Positions 27,001 through 36,283 of a DNA stretch of 64,000 nucleotides are shown piece by piece. Positions within the stretch are counted from its first letter, which is position 1. Each line of letters opens with the position of its first letter. This stretch comes from Faecalimonas sp. (GTDB lineage Bacteria; Bacillota; Clostridia; Lachnospirales; Lachnospiraceae), in contig JARICA010000008.1 of assembly GCA_029264305.1 (NCBI GenBank), positions 124,001-188,000 on the forward strand, given 5' to 3'. Position numbers and translations under genes: made by a program. Under the pieces are notes generated by a model. The model searched no databases. It was given only the letters and a program-made list of their open reading frames with translations, and was not told the origin of the DNA.

Positions 27001-29655
27001 ACTGTAGATGGTAAATATAAAGTATCTGTAAGAGTCAATATGATTGATGAAGTGGGTGGCTTATTAAATTATTCTACAGCTGTTAAAGTTGGAACGAAAC
27101 CAATATTGCCAGAAGCAAGAACAGCATATTTAAGTAATGGAGAAGTGTTGGATGTTGCGTTCCCGGTGAAGTGGGAAGAAAAAACTGCACAAGACTATAA
27201 TAAAGTAGGTGTAGTCATAGTGAACGGTACAGCAAATGTGTTAGGGAAAGATGTAAAAGTAACGGCAAATGTTCGTGTGGCGAATGAAGATGTAGCAATT
27301 GGTGATAGTGTTTCAGGACAGGCAAGTATTTTAAAACAAGATATTCCAGAGAATATGCAATCAGATACATTAGCAGCAATTAAGGATGGAAAACTAGGGA
27401 AAGATGCAAACGCTGAAGGTGGAACAAATAAAAGTGTTTGGACGAACTATAAGTATTCACAAGCAGGAAACAATAAGGCTACAATTACTATGGGATATGA
27501 TACACAACAGGTTATTGGGGAAATAGTTATTCACTTTTTTGAAGATAGTTATAGTGCAAGGTTCCCAGCAGCTAATACAACAAAGATTTCGGTTTCGGAA
27601 ACAGCAGATGGTCCTTGGACGACTGTAACAGCAAAAGAACAGATTGGTGAAGCTAGAGATGGTATTAAAGCGTATACTTATCAATTAAATGCACCTGTTT
27701 CCGCTACATATATTAAATTTGAAGTAACGAATAAGGATGTTAATTTAGGAGATCATAAACCTTGTACTGGTATTACAGAAATTGAATTAAAGAAAGCAAC
27801 AACTTCCTTTAAGACAAACACAACTGCTGAATTAAGCAAATTAGCAGTAAACAATGTAGAGTTGACAGCAGAACAACTTGCATCTGGAAAATATACAACA
27901 TCAGCACTTGTTGCTACAGTTGTAGCAGAAGGAAAAGACAATGCAGCAGTAACTGTTCTTCCAAAGAACAAAGAAAATCAAGTAAAAATTATTATTGAAT
28001 CAGAAGATCATAAAACGACAAAAACATTTACAATCTTCTTAAATGATAAAGATCCTGATGTTTTCTATCCAAATAAAGACATTACAGCTTCTTCACCATC
28101 AGTATTAACAGGTCCTACAAATAATGAAGGGAAAGTTGAATATGTGCTAGATGGAGATGTAAATACACATTGGCATACAAATTGGAAAACAAATGAGGCA
28201 GATAATGTAGATCACCGTGAAATTACATTGACATTACAAGAAGCAACTACAATTAATGCGATGAATTATCATCCACGTGTATATAATGGTGGAAATGGTC
28301 GTGTAACAAAATATAAAATTTTGTATAGTGTAGATGGAACTACATTTAAAGACACAGATGTATGTGCGGAAGGAACTATTTCTAAGGATAAAGCAGATTG
28401 GACATTACTTGAATTTACAAAACCTGTAAAAGCAAAAGCATTCAAATTAATTGGTGTCGAAACATATGCAGATTCAGGAAATAACAAGCACATGGCAGTT
28501 GCAGAATTACGTTTAAGAATGCAGAGAGAAACAACAGATATCTCAAATGCTGAAAATAAAGTAGTGCTTGACCCTATCGCAAAACAAAAAGTAGATGTGG
28601 TAGATGAAAATCATCCAGTAGAACCACAAGTAACTGTAAAACAGAATGGAACAGCATTAACATATGGAATTGACTACAAGGTAAGTTATGCAAATAATAC
28701 AGCAGTGGGAACAGCGAAAGCAATTGTAACAGGTATTGGAAAATACTCAGGAACATTAGAAACAACTTTTGAAATTGAAAAGAATCCAGTTTCATTAAAG
28801 AGTATTGCAGTAAAAACTGCTCCAAAACAGGATTACCATGTAGGAGATAAATTCAATCCGGAAGGATTGGTATTAACTGTATTCTACAGTGATGCTACAT
28901 CATCAGAAGTTGCTTATACAGCAGAAACAAAAGGTAAATTTACATTCAATCCTTCTTTAGAAAAAGCTTTAGCTACTACAGATAAAGTTGTAACGGTAAC
29001 TTATGAAGGAAAAACAACAGAAATTCCAGTAAATGTTACAGAAGGAACAACATCTTCTGTAAGAAAAGATTTAGAGGAAAGAGTGAAATTTGCACAATCA
29101 ATTACTCCAAACGGATATACAGCAGATAGTTATAAAGTGTTTAAAGATGCGTTGAAAGCAGCAGAGGCAATGTTAGCAAATACAAATGCTACAGATGCAC
29201 AGTTACAGAAAGCATTAGATAACTTGAATGCAGGAATTAATGGATTGAAAGAAGAGTCGGTAAAACCAAATCCGAATCCAAATCCAGACAATAATGGAGA
29301 ACGCGATGAACTTCGTGCAAAATTACAGAAATTCTATGATGAGTGCTTAACATACTACAAAGAGGGTAACTATTCTAAAGAAAATTGGAATCGTTATCAA
29401 GATGCAATGACACAGGCAAAAGAAGCTTTAGAAGATAAAGATGCAACAAAGAAAGAATTAAAAGATGCACTTTCAAACTTAATTGATGCAACAAAACATT
29501 TGAACTCTGAAGGAAAAGGAGAAGGAAATGTTCCTACTCCACCAACTAATGTAAAAACAGGAGATCAAGCACCAGTTAAAATGATTGTTGGATTGATGGT
29601 AATTGCAGTTGTAGCAATTGTAGGTGTTATCATTTACAAAAAGAAAAGAAAATAA
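24097..29655 (+). CDS. Wall-anchored GH2 beta-galactosidase, multidomain
   Basis: 1852 residues. After a signal peptide (about 1-34) come the GH2 sugar-binding domain ('FDANWKFYLGDAGNAQ', 'PGGTGWYRKHF'), the Ig-like domain, and the TIM barrel with 'LKGVCMHHDQGALGA', acid/base Glu in 'VIMWSLGNEIQEG' (about 475) and the probable nucleophile Glu in 'IYGSETASS' (about 563). DUF4982-like and GH2 C-terminal domains follow, two Ig-like bacterial domains, a galactose-binding-like domain, a CBM32-type F5/8C domain (about 1327-1475, 'NTHWHTNW'), and two three-helix FIVAR-like modules (about 1650-1805). The tail is VKTGDQAP + hydrophobic + KKKRK. It should remove terminal beta-galactose from host glycans at the cell surface; linkage choice is unknown. 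Confidence 0.92.
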   Translation: MNRFTKGTARFGATLLTAVLTMSCLSPLATTNANVEVRTQSQTQMSSDKEVVYMNTLNNVTERTQNFDANWKFYLGDAGNAQTSNFDDSKWRNISLPHDYSIEQAYSQQMEAESGYLPGGTGWYRKHFTVGNELKGKEIRLNFDGVYMNSTVYINGEELGTHPYGYTPFSFDLTKHIKFGEENVISVKVDHKTPSSRWYSGSGIYRSVNLTVTDAVNIALNGTKVETPELATNQAQVKTKVRTTVENDGTEAKDVILTHKVFEKKNPNTVIGTTTTSKETIQANGKKDINAEFTVNNPNLWDTEHPNLYTVRTEVKVGDKVVDTYDTEYGFRYTEFNKDRGYYLNGKPVKLKGVCMHHDQGALGAVANRRAIERQVEILQEMGCNSIRVTHNPAAQNLIDVCNEKGILVVEEIFDGWHHAKNGNTEDFAKYFDKKIGENNTVLGATPNMTWAEFSLKSTLRRDQNAPSVIMWSLGNEIQEGAGYSDYDEKVPYLIKWAKDVDTTKELTIGSNQVKNEPTNTGDTEHSKVADKITEAGGSSGTNYSKNTGYEDLRKKHPNWKIYGSETASSINSRGVYHTKGRDDSTQELTSYDKSTVGWGALANDAWYDVITRDFVAGEYVWTGFDYIGEPTPWNETKAGPKGHWPSPKNSFFGIIDTAGMPKDSYYLYQSQWNDKVNTLHVLPTWNKDGIILNNGNAEVAVYSDAPKVELWLTPKGSTIAKKVGETQTITKKNTPVGHSYYENENTKKLYRTWNVKYEEGTLEARAFNEKGERITKTEGRSSVTTAGPKAKLQVKADRKEIKANGKDLSYLQIDVTDANGNIVPNADDKVKVEVTGNGTLVGLDNGWQTDHDSYKGTERRVYNGSGIAIIQSTKNAGDITVKVSANGLGEQTITLKTKADATSGQQKVVVDSFFMTKNYYVKVGNKPSLPEKIEVRYSDGKKEQKAVQWGQITNEQINKAGAFALDGTVDGKYKVSVRVNMIDEVGGLLNYSTAVKVGTKPILPEARTAYLSNGEVLDVAFPVKWEEKTAQDYNKVGVVIVNGTANVLGKDVKVTANVRVANEDVAIGDSVSGQASILKQDIPENMQSDTLAAIKDGKLGKDANAEGGTNKSVWTNYKYSQAGNNKATITMGYDTQQVIGEIVIHFFEDSYSARFPAANTTKISVSETADGPWTTVTAKEQIGEARDGIKAYTYQLNAPVSATYIKFEVTNKDVNLGDHKPCTGITEIELKKATTSFKTNTTAELSKLAVNNVELTAEQLASGKYTTSALVATVVAEGKDNAAVTVLPKNKENQVKIIIESEDHKTTKTFTIFLNDKDPDVFYPNKDITASSPSVLTGPTNNEGKVEYVLDGDVNTHWHTNWKTNEADNVDHREITLTLQEATTINAMNYHPRVYNGGNGRVTKYKILYSVDGTTFKDTDVCAEGTISKDKADWTLLEFTKPVKAKAFKLIGVETYADSGNNKHMAVAELRLRMQRETTDISNAENKVVLDPIAKQKVDVVDENHPVEPQVTVKQNGTALTYGIDYKVSYANNTAVGTAKAIVTGIGKYSGTLETTFEIEKNPVSLKSIAVKTAPKQDYHVGDKFNPEGLVLTVFYSDATSSEVAYTAETKGKFTFNPSLEKALATTDKVVTVTYEGKTTEIPVNVTEGTTSSVRKDLEERVKFAQSITPNGYTADSYKVFKDALKAAEAMLANTNATDAQLQKALDNLNAGINGLKEESVKPNPNPNPDNNGERDELRAKLQKFYDECLTYYKEGNYSKENWNRYQDAMTQAKEALEDKDATKKELKDALSNLIDATKHLNSEGKGEGNVPTPPTNVKTGDQAPVKMIVGLMVIAVVAIVGVIIYKKKRK

Positions 29656-29675
29656 AGTTTGAATAAAATCAGCAG

Positions 29676-29708
29676 AATCCCGTTTCGGAAATGAAACGGG
29701 ATTTTTGT
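29676..29708 (+). terminator. Terminator after the GH2 gene
   Basis: AATCCCGTTTC / GAAACGGGATT, perfect 11-bp stem, then TTTGTG. Confidence 0.85.
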
Positions 29709-29721
29709 GTATAAAAAATGA

Positions 29722-29750
29722 TTGTGGAGAGACATAACCTATGGTATAAT
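29722..29750 (+). promoter_or_regulatory. Promoter of the first GH20 gene
   Basis: TTGTGG (29722-29727), 17-nt spacer with TG at the extended -10 position, TATAAT (29745-29750). Confidence 0.65.
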
Positions 29751-29797
29751 CCGACTGTTATTTAAAAAATATTTAACAGAAAAGGAGATTTGAATTT

Positions 29798-31525
29798 ATG
29801 AAAGTATTCAAAAAGTTACTTGCAGTAACACTTGCTCTAGGAATTACTGTGGGAGCAGGGGTTGCAACTGGTAAGACAACAGAAGTAAAGGCAGCAGAAC
29901 AAGCAAACTTAAAAAGCGTTTTCTCAATTGACGCAGGAAGAAAATATTTTTCTTTAGAGCAATTAAAGACAATTGTAGATAAAGCGTATAAAAATGGTTA
30001 TACTGATGTTCAAGTTTTATTAGGAAATGACGGACTTCGTTTATTATTAAATGATATGTCTTTAAAAGTAAATGGAACAACATATAGCAGTGATGCTGTT
30101 AAAAATGCAATTTTAGCAGGTAATAAATCATACTATGATGATCCAAACGGAAATGTGCTTACACAATCTGAAATGGATAGTCTACTTGCATATGCAAAAG
30201 AAAGAGGAATGAATATTATTCCAGTAATCAACAGCCCTGGACATATGGATGCAATCTTAGTTGCTATGGAAAAATTAGGAATTGAAAACCCACAGTTTGA
30301 AGGTTCTGTACGTACAGTAGACCTTAAAAATGAAAAAGCAATTGCATTTACAAAAGCATTAGTAGCAAAATATGTAAATTATTTTTCAAAATCATGTGAA
30401 ATTTTCAACTTTGGTACAGATGAATATGCAAATGATAAAAATACTGGTGGTTGGGCAAACTTACAGAGAACAGGTTTATATAGAGAATTAGTTAAATATG
30501 TAAATGATTTAGCTAAAATTGTAAAAGATGCAAAAATGACACCAATGTGTTTCAATGATGGTATTTACTATAAGAGTACAGAGAAGTTTGGAACATTTGA
30601 CAAAGATATTATTATTTCATACTGGACATCAGGATGGGGGGGATATGATGTAGCAAAACCTAAGTATTTTGCAGAAAAAGGTCATAAAATCTTAAATACA
30701 AATGACGGTTGGTACTGGGTATTAGGAAACTACAGCAAAGAAGAACATAAAAATGGTTATATCTATGATAGTGCTGTGAAAAACATTAAAGAAAAAAGCT
30801 TTACAGCAGTAACAGGTGCAGCTGAAGGAGATCAACTTTCTCTTATCGGAAGTATGCAGTGTGTATGGTCTGATTATCCATCAGAAAAATATGAAGAAGA
30901 TAAAGTACTTGGTTTAATGGACTTATTCTCTGAAAAACACAGTAACTATTTAGTACGTCCAGCAGATTATACAAAAGTAGATGCAGCTATTGCTAACATT
31001 CCTTCTGATTTAAGTGTGTATACAGAAGAAACTGTAAATGCACTTAACGAAGCAAAAAATGCTGTTGTAAGAAACAAAAGAGTAACAGAACAGAATGTTG
31101 TTGATGGGTATGCAAATGCAATCAATACAGCAATTGATGCTTTAGTTTACAAAACAGCAGATTATACAAAAGTAGATGCAGCTATTGCAAAAGCAAATGC
31201 ATTAAACAAAGCAGATTATAAAGATTTTTCAAAAGTAGAAAAAGCAATTAAAGCAGTAAAACGTGATTTAGATATTACAAAACAGGCTGAAGTAGATGCT
31301 ATGGCAAAAGCTATTGAAGATGCTATTGCGACATTAGAGAAAAAAGCACCTACAGTTAACGGAAACACAAACGGAACAACTGGTGGAAATACAACAACTA
31401 GTGGAACATCTGGAAGTGTTAAGACAGGAGATACAACAAATATGATGTTATGGGTAATGTTATTGGTTGTGTCAGCTGGAGCAGCTGGAGTTTTCTACGT
31501 AAAACAACGTAAAGTAAACAGATAG
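29798..31525 (+). CDS. Wall-anchored GH20 beta-N-acetylhexosaminidase (StrH-like)
   Basis: 575 residues. The signal peptide (1-34) is followed by a GH20 barrel (about 40-385) that closely resembles the catalytic repeats of pneumococcal StrH: 'FSIDAGRKYFSLEQLKTIVDKA', 'VLLGNDGLRLLLNDM', 'PVINSPGHMDAILVAMEKLG', the catalytic Asp-Glu pair in 'NFGTDEYAND' (about 207), 'MCFNDGIYY' and 'NTNDGWYWVLG'. It should remove non-reducing beta-GlcNAc from N- or O-glycans by the substrate-assisted mechanism. Two FIVAR-like helical repeats (about 388-520) begin with the same 34 nt. The tail VKTGDTTN + hydrophobic + KQRKVNR is a sorting signal. It has its own promoter and terminator. Unlike StrH it has one catalytic domain. 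Confidence 0.9.
   Translation: MKVFKKLLAVTLALGITVGAGVATGKTTEVKAAEQANLKSVFSIDAGRKYFSLEQLKTIVDKAYKNGYTDVQVLLGNDGLRLLLNDMSLKVNGTTYSSDAVKNAILAGNKSYYDDPNGNVLTQSEMDSLLAYAKERGMNIIPVINSPGHMDAILVAMEKLGIENPQFEGSVRTVDLKNEKAIAFTKALVAKYVNYFSKSCEIFNFGTDEYANDKNTGGWANLQRTGLYRELVKYVNDLAKIVKDAKMTPMCFNDGIYYKSTEKFGTFDKDIIISYWTSGWGGYDVAKPKYFAEKGHKILNTNDGWYWVLGNYSKEEHKNGYIYDSAVKNIKEKSFTAVTGAAEGDQLSLIGSMQCVWSDYPSEKYEEDKVLGLMDLFSEKHSNYLVRPADYTKVDAAIANIPSDLSVYTEETVNALNEAKNAVVRNKRVTEQNVVDGYANAINTAIDALVYKTADYTKVDAAIAKANALNKADYKDFSKVEKAIKAVKRDLDITKQAEVDAMAKAIEDAIATLEKKAPTVNGNTNGTTGGNTTTSGTSGSVKTGDTTNMMLWVMLLVVSAGAAGVFYVKQRKVNR
30960..30993 (+). repeat. 34-bp direct repeat, copy 1
   Basis: CAGCAGATTATACAAAAGTA... is identical to 31155-31188, 195 bp (65 codons) away. 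It opens each FIVAR-like module of the GH20 protein. Confidence 0.85.
31155..31188 (+). repeat. 34-bp direct repeat, copy 2
   Basis: Second copy; same reading frame as copy 1, so loss or gain of a module by recombination would keep the frame. Confidence 0.85.
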
Positions 31526-31538
31526 AATTAAAATACAG

Positions 31539-31580
31539 AAAAGACGTGGTGATTTTTAACAAAAGCCCACGTCTTTTTTT
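31539..31580 (+). terminator. Terminator after the first GH20 gene
   Basis: AAAAGACGTGG / CCACGTCTTTT stem with a 17-nt loop, ending in TTTTTTT. Confidence 0.8.
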
Positions 31581-31615
31581 GTGCGTTTTGTGGTATATGC
31601 TATGGTAAGAACATT

Positions 31616-31624
31616 TGATATAAT
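31616..31624 (+). promoter_or_regulatory. Extended -10 promoter of the GH20/GH-A operon
   Basis: TTGATATAAT (TG-A-TATAAT) 52 nt before the ATG; no good -35. Confidence 0.4.
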
Positions 31625-31675
31625 TAGAAAATAGGTAAAAGTTATGCGAAAAGCAGAAGGGAAAGGTAAAGGTAT

Positions 31676-34600
31676 ATGAAAAAGAAACAAGTAGTAAGTG
31701 GACTACTGTCTGCTGCTATGGTCATGAATGTAGCTTTAGTAGATATGGGACCAGTGCAGGCGGCAACACAGACGAATTTGGCGTTAAACAGACCTGTTAC
31801 AGCAACGAGTTATGAAAGGCCAAATCAAGAGCCGGAAAAGACATCTCCTCAGAAAGCAGTTGATGGAAATTTTGATACAAGATGGGGAACTGCAGAAAAT
31901 AAAGCTGTAAATGAAAGCATCGAAGTGACATTGGATGGAGTTCAGACTGTAAAACAGATCAATGTACATTTTGAAAGAAATGACGCTGAACAGAATATTA
32001 AAAAATTTAAAGTCGAAATTAAAAATGAGAAGAATCAGTATGAAGAAGTATATAAGAATAGTGGGGAAAGAGCTAAAGGTTTAGAAATTATTAAATTGAA
32101 AACTGCGAAAAAAGCTAAAACTGTTAAAGTAACAATTTTAGATGCTGACGGTGGCCCATTGAAGTGGTTAAATGTTGGAATTCGAGAAATTGAAGTGTTT
32201 GAAAATGAACAAAAGGACATTGTGACTACACAAAATGTAAATCATGTAAAATCAGCAGAAATGGTTGCATCTAGTGTGGAAAAGGATAGCAATGGAAAAC
32301 CACATCCATCATTGGTAGAAACAAATGCAAATGATGGGAAAGAGAATACTCGTTGGGCTAGTGATTATACGGAAGTAAACAAACAGAGCTTAACAGCGAA
32401 ATTTTCAAATCCTACTAGTGTAAAACATGTACGTGTTCGTTTCCATAAGAGAGATGTAAATCCTGGAGATTCTAATGTAGAACAATTTAAGTTGAAATAT
32501 AAAGATATTAATGGAGAAGAAAAGGAAGCAAAACAGGTTTCGGTTTCAAAGTTAGGTGATAATAGAGGATATGCAACTGAGGTAGATATTGTTTTAGAGA
32601 ATCCAATCGTTGCACAAGAATTGAAAATTAGTGATTTTGTTGCAAATGCAAAAGATTATAATAATATCAGTGTTGTAGAATTTGAAGCATACTCTAACCA
32701 ACAGTCTCAAAAACCTTCAGGAAATACATTGGATAGTGTTATTGCAAGCTTAAAAGGTGGAAATGTAGAGAAAGATGTAACACAGTTTGCATTACCACAA
32801 GTGCCAGAAGGATTTAAAATTGAACTTAATGGTGCTGACTTTGAACAGATTATTGCTAAAAATGGAAAAGTACAACATCCATTAACAGATAAATTAGTGA
32901 AAGTTTCTTTTAAAGTAACTGACAATAAAGGAAACTCAAAAGTTACAGGGGATTATGATTACACTGTAAAAGGACTACATGAAAAAGTAAATGGAAAGAA
33001 TGCAAAACCAGTTGTTATTCCAGAAATTCAAGAATGGTATTCTAATTCTGATAAAAAAATTAGCACAAACAGTTTGACAAAGGTAGTTTACAACGATGAA
33101 AAATTAAAACCAATTGTAGACGAATTTGTAAAAGACTACAAAGACTTTTCTGGAAAAACATTAACAGTTTCAAAAGGAACAGAAGAAAAAAATGCATTTA
33201 ACTTTAAGTTGCAAGCTCCAGATGAACTTCTTGGAGAAGAAGGCTACAAAATGGACATTAAAGAAGATCGTATCAATGTAGATTCTGTTAGCATAACAGG
33301 AAATATGTATGGTATGCAGACTATTTTGCAGATGTACAAAGAAAATGCAAACGAATATAAAGTAGGACAGATGAGAGATTATCCTCGTTATCAAACACGT
33401 GGATTATTGCTTGACGTAGCAAGAAAACCAGTTTCTTTGGAAATGATGAAAGAAATCACAAGAACAATGCGTTATTACAAAATGAATGACTTCCAAGCTC
33501 ATTTATCAGATAACTATATTTTCTTGGAACAGTATGGTAATGGAGCAAAAGAAAACGAAGCGTTTAAAGCATATGAAGCATTCCGTTTGGAATCAGGTTT
33601 GAAAAATGCAAAAGGAGAATCTCCAACAGCAAAAGACTATTCTATTTCAAAGGAACAATTCAAAAAATTCATTCAAGAAGAACGTGCGTTAGGAATGAAA
33701 GTTGTTCCTGAAATTGATGTACCTGCACATGCTACATCATTTACAAAAGTATGGCCAGAATTAATGGTGAAAAATAAGGTTTCTTCGCTAAAAGGAGATA
33801 GACCGTTAGTTGACCACTTTGATTTAACAAAACCTGAAGCAACAAAGAAGATTGAACAAATTTTTGATGATTATACAAAAGGAAGTAATCCAACTTTTGA
33901 TGATAAAACAACAGTACACATTGGTGCCGACGAATTCTTATATAGTTATAAACACTATAGAAAATTTGTAAATGAATTTGTGCCGTATGTGAAAAAGACA
34001 AACCCAGTTCGTATGTGGGGTGGATTAAGTTGGATTAAAGACAATCCAATAACTCCGATTGAGAAAGATGCGATCGATAATGTTGAGATGAATTTATGGT
34101 CAAAGGATTGGGCAGACGGTAAGGAAATGTATGATATGGGCTATAAATTAATCAATACAATTGATAGTTATGGCTATATGGTACCAAACGGAACGTTTAA
34201 TCAAGGTGCTTATGGGGATTTGCTTAATGTAAATAGTGTGTTTAATGGTTTTGAACCGAATAAAGTTTTTATGAAGAATGGACAATCATACAATGTTCCT
34301 TCAGGGGACGATCAGATGCTCGGAGCAGCATTTGCCATTTGGAATGATAATATCGATAAATCTGCTTCAGGTTTAACAGAATCTGATTTATATTGGAGAT
34401 TCTTTAATGCATTACCATTCTATGCAGAAAAAACATGGGCAGCTACAGGAAAAGAAAAAGAAACTGCGGATAAATTAGCAAAACTTGCACAGGACAAAGG
34501 AACAGGTCCAAATACAAACCCATATTATCAAGAAGATAAAAAAGGTGATAATTACGCAGAATATAAATTCGAAAACAACCTAAATGATACTTCTGCAAAC

Positions 34601-36268
34601 AAACGTGATTTAAAAAATGGTAAAAATGCAGAAGTACAAAATGGAAAATTACATTTAAAAGATAAAGAAAGTTATGTAACATCTCCTGTGGAACAGTTAG
34701 GAAATGGAAATGCTCTTTCTTTTGATATTAAATTAAACAAACCTTCAAAACCAGGAGATATTCTTTTTGAAGAAACAGCACCATACGGAACTCATGATAT
34801 TCGTGTAATGGACAATGGAAAACTTGGATTTACAAGAGAATTATATGATTACTACTTTGATTATGAACTTCCAGTAGGAAAACAAGTGAAACTTCAGATT
34901 GTAGTTACACAACAAAAAGCAAAATTATATGTAGACGGACAGTTTGTAAGCGATGCAAAAGGAAGATTCTTCCATAATAACATGGTGAAGAAAGATAATA
35001 TTTCAAATGCAACATTTGCTCTTCCATTAGAAAGAATTGGTTCGAAAACAGATTCTATTGAAGCTGAAATTGATAATGTTTTAGTTACAACAGCACCTGT
35101 AGAAAAAGATGAATATAACAAAGCAGCATGGACAGGAAAAACAAATTCAGAAACAAAAAATGGTGGAGAAAAAGAGGGCGAACTTACAAAAGCATTTGAT
35201 AAAAAATCAAATACACACTGGCATTCAAATTGGAAAGGTGCTACAGATAAAGTTGAAGATGTAAATGGTAAAAAAGGAAATCATGATAAAATTTGGGCTG
35301 AAATTGATTTCCACAAAGGATATACAATTAACCAGTTCTCATTCACACCAAGAACAGATTCGAAGAGTGGTTATGTAACAAGAGCTTCATTATATGTGAA
35401 GAATTCTGCAGATGGTCAGTGGAAAGAAGTTGCAAAAGATCAAAAATTTGCAAATGATGGTTCAAAGAAAACATTTAATTTCCCAACACAAGAAGTGTTT
35501 GGAGTGAAATTTGAAGCAACACAGTCAAGTGACGGATGGGTAACTGTATCAGAATTTGACATGGCAAATGCACCTCAAAGAATGTGTACTGTATTTGTAC
35601 AAGCTGAAGAAGGTGGTAAAGTAGAAGGAAATAAAGAAGTTGCTTTAGGAGAAAATGCAACTGTAACAGCAACAGCAAATGCAGGTTACAGATTTGCAGG
35701 ATGGTATCGTTCAAATGGAGAAAAAGTTTCTGATGAAGCAAAATACACATTTAAGGTAACAGATAATACTGCATTAACTGCTAAATTTGAAAAAACAGAT
35801 GCACCTGTTGATCCAGAAACAAAATATACAGTAGCAGTACAGACAGCAGATGAAACAATGGGAACAGTTTCAGGTGCAGGAGAATTCAACAAAGGAGATA
35901 ATGCAACTGTAACAGCAAAAGCAAAAGAAGGATATAAGTTTGTTAACTGGACGGTAGATGGAGTTGAAGTTAGTACAGAAGCAACATATACATTTGAAGT
36001 AACAAAAAATGTAAGTTTGATTGCTAACTTTGAAAAAGTAGGAGAAGAAAAACCGGAAAAACCAGAAAATCCAGATAATAATAAACCGGTAAACCCAGAT
36101 AACAAACCAGGAACACCAGATAACAAACCGGCAAAACCAAATAATAAACCGGCAACATCTACTAATAAACCTGTTAAAACAGGTGATGAAGCACCAGTTC
36201 TTCCATTAGCAGCAACAATGGCAGGATTAGGAGCAGCAATTGCACTTTTATTCAAAAAAAGAAAATAA
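31676..36268 (+). CDS. Wall-anchored GH20 family hexosaminidase / lacto-N-biosidase-like enzyme, multidomain
   Basis: 1530 residues. Signal peptide (1-29), two F5/8C (CBM32-like) domains (about 33-180 and 190-340), a GH20 N-terminal domain (about 440-560), and the barrel opening 'RYQTRGLLLDVARKPVSLEMM' with the catalytic Asp-Glu in 'VHIGADEFLYSY' (about 751) and 'LGAAFAIWND'. A LamG-like lectin domain follows (about 960-1140), a third F5/8C domain ('NTHWHSNWKG'), two InlB-B-type repeats ('ENATVTATANAGYRFAGWY', 'DNATVTAKAKEGYKFVNW'), a Pro/Asn/Lys stretch and VKTGDEAP + hydrophobic + KKRK. GH20 covers beta-hexosaminidases and lacto-N-biosidases; the size and lectin modules resemble bifidobacterial LnbB, but substrate is not proven. 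It shares a transcript with the next gene 15 nt away. Confidence 0.88.
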   Translation: MKKKQVVSGLLSAAMVMNVALVDMGPVQAATQTNLALNRPVTATSYERPNQEPEKTSPQKAVDGNFDTRWGTAENKAVNESIEVTLDGVQTVKQINVHFERNDAEQNIKKFKVEIKNEKNQYEEVYKNSGERAKGLEIIKLKTAKKAKTVKVTILDADGGPLKWLNVGIREIEVFENEQKDIVTTQNVNHVKSAEMVASSVEKDSNGKPHPSLVETNANDGKENTRWASDYTEVNKQSLTAKFSNPTSVKHVRVRFHKRDVNPGDSNVEQFKLKYKDINGEEKEAKQVSVSKLGDNRGYATEVDIVLENPIVAQELKISDFVANAKDYNNISVVEFEAYSNQQSQKPSGNTLDSVIASLKGGNVEKDVTQFALPQVPEGFKIELNGADFEQIIAKNGKVQHPLTDKLVKVSFKVTDNKGNSKVTGDYDYTVKGLHEKVNGKNAKPVVIPEIQEWYSNSDKKISTNSLTKVVYNDEKLKPIVDEFVKDYKDFSGKTLTVSKGTEEKNAFNFKLQAPDELLGEEGYKMDIKEDRINVDSVSITGNMYGMQTILQMYKENANEYKVGQMRDYPRYQTRGLLLDVARKPVSLEMMKEITRTMRYYKMNDFQAHLSDNYIFLEQYGNGAKENEAFKAYEAFRLESGLKNAKGESPTAKDYSISKEQFKKFIQEERALGMKVVPEIDVPAHATSFTKVWPELMVKNKVSSLKGDRPLVDHFDLTKPEATKKIEQIFDDYTKGSNPTFDDKTTVHIGADEFLYSYKHYRKFVNEFVPYVKKTNPVRMWGGLSWIKDNPITPIEKDAIDNVEMNLWSKDWADGKEMYDMGYKLINTIDSYGYMVPNGTFNQGAYGDLLNVNSVFNGFEPNKVFMKNGQSYNVPSGDDQMLGAAFAIWNDNIDKSASGLTESDLYWRFFNALPFYAEKTWAATGKEKETADKLAKLAQDKGTGPNTNPYYQEDKKGDNYAEYKFENNLNDTSANKRDLKNGKNAEVQNGKLHLKDKESYVTSPVEQLGNGNALSFDIKLNKPSKPGDILFEETAPYGTHDIRVMDNGKLGFTRELYDYYFDYELPVGKQVKLQIVVTQQKAKLYVDGQFVSDAKGRFFHNNMVKKDNISNATFALPLERIGSKTDSIEAEIDNVLVTTAPVEKDEYNKAAWTGKTNSETKNGGEKEGELTKAFDKKSNTHWHSNWKGATDKVEDVNGKKGNHDKIWAEIDFHKGYTINQFSFTPRTDSKSGYVTRASLYVKNSADGQWKEVAKDQKFANDGSKKTFNFPTQEVFGVKFEATQSSDGWVTVSEFDMANAPQRMCTVFVQAEEGGKVEGNKEVALGENATVTATANAGYRFAGWYRSNGEKVSDEAKYTFKVTDNTALTAKFEKTDAPVDPETKYTVAVQTADETMGTVSGAGEFNKGDNATVTAKAKEGYKFVNWTVDGVEVSTEATYTFEVTKNVSLIANFEKVGEEKPEKPENPDNNKPVNPDNKPGTPDNKPAKPNNKPATSTNKPVKTGDEAPVLPLAATMAGLGAAIALLFKKRK

Positions 36269-36283
36269 AGTAAGGAGAGGGAA

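Noticed and set aside
35686-36255. 189-codon minus-strand ORF
   Set aside because: Antisense shadow of the low-complexity Pro/Asn/Lys tail of the GH20 protein; no ribosome site.
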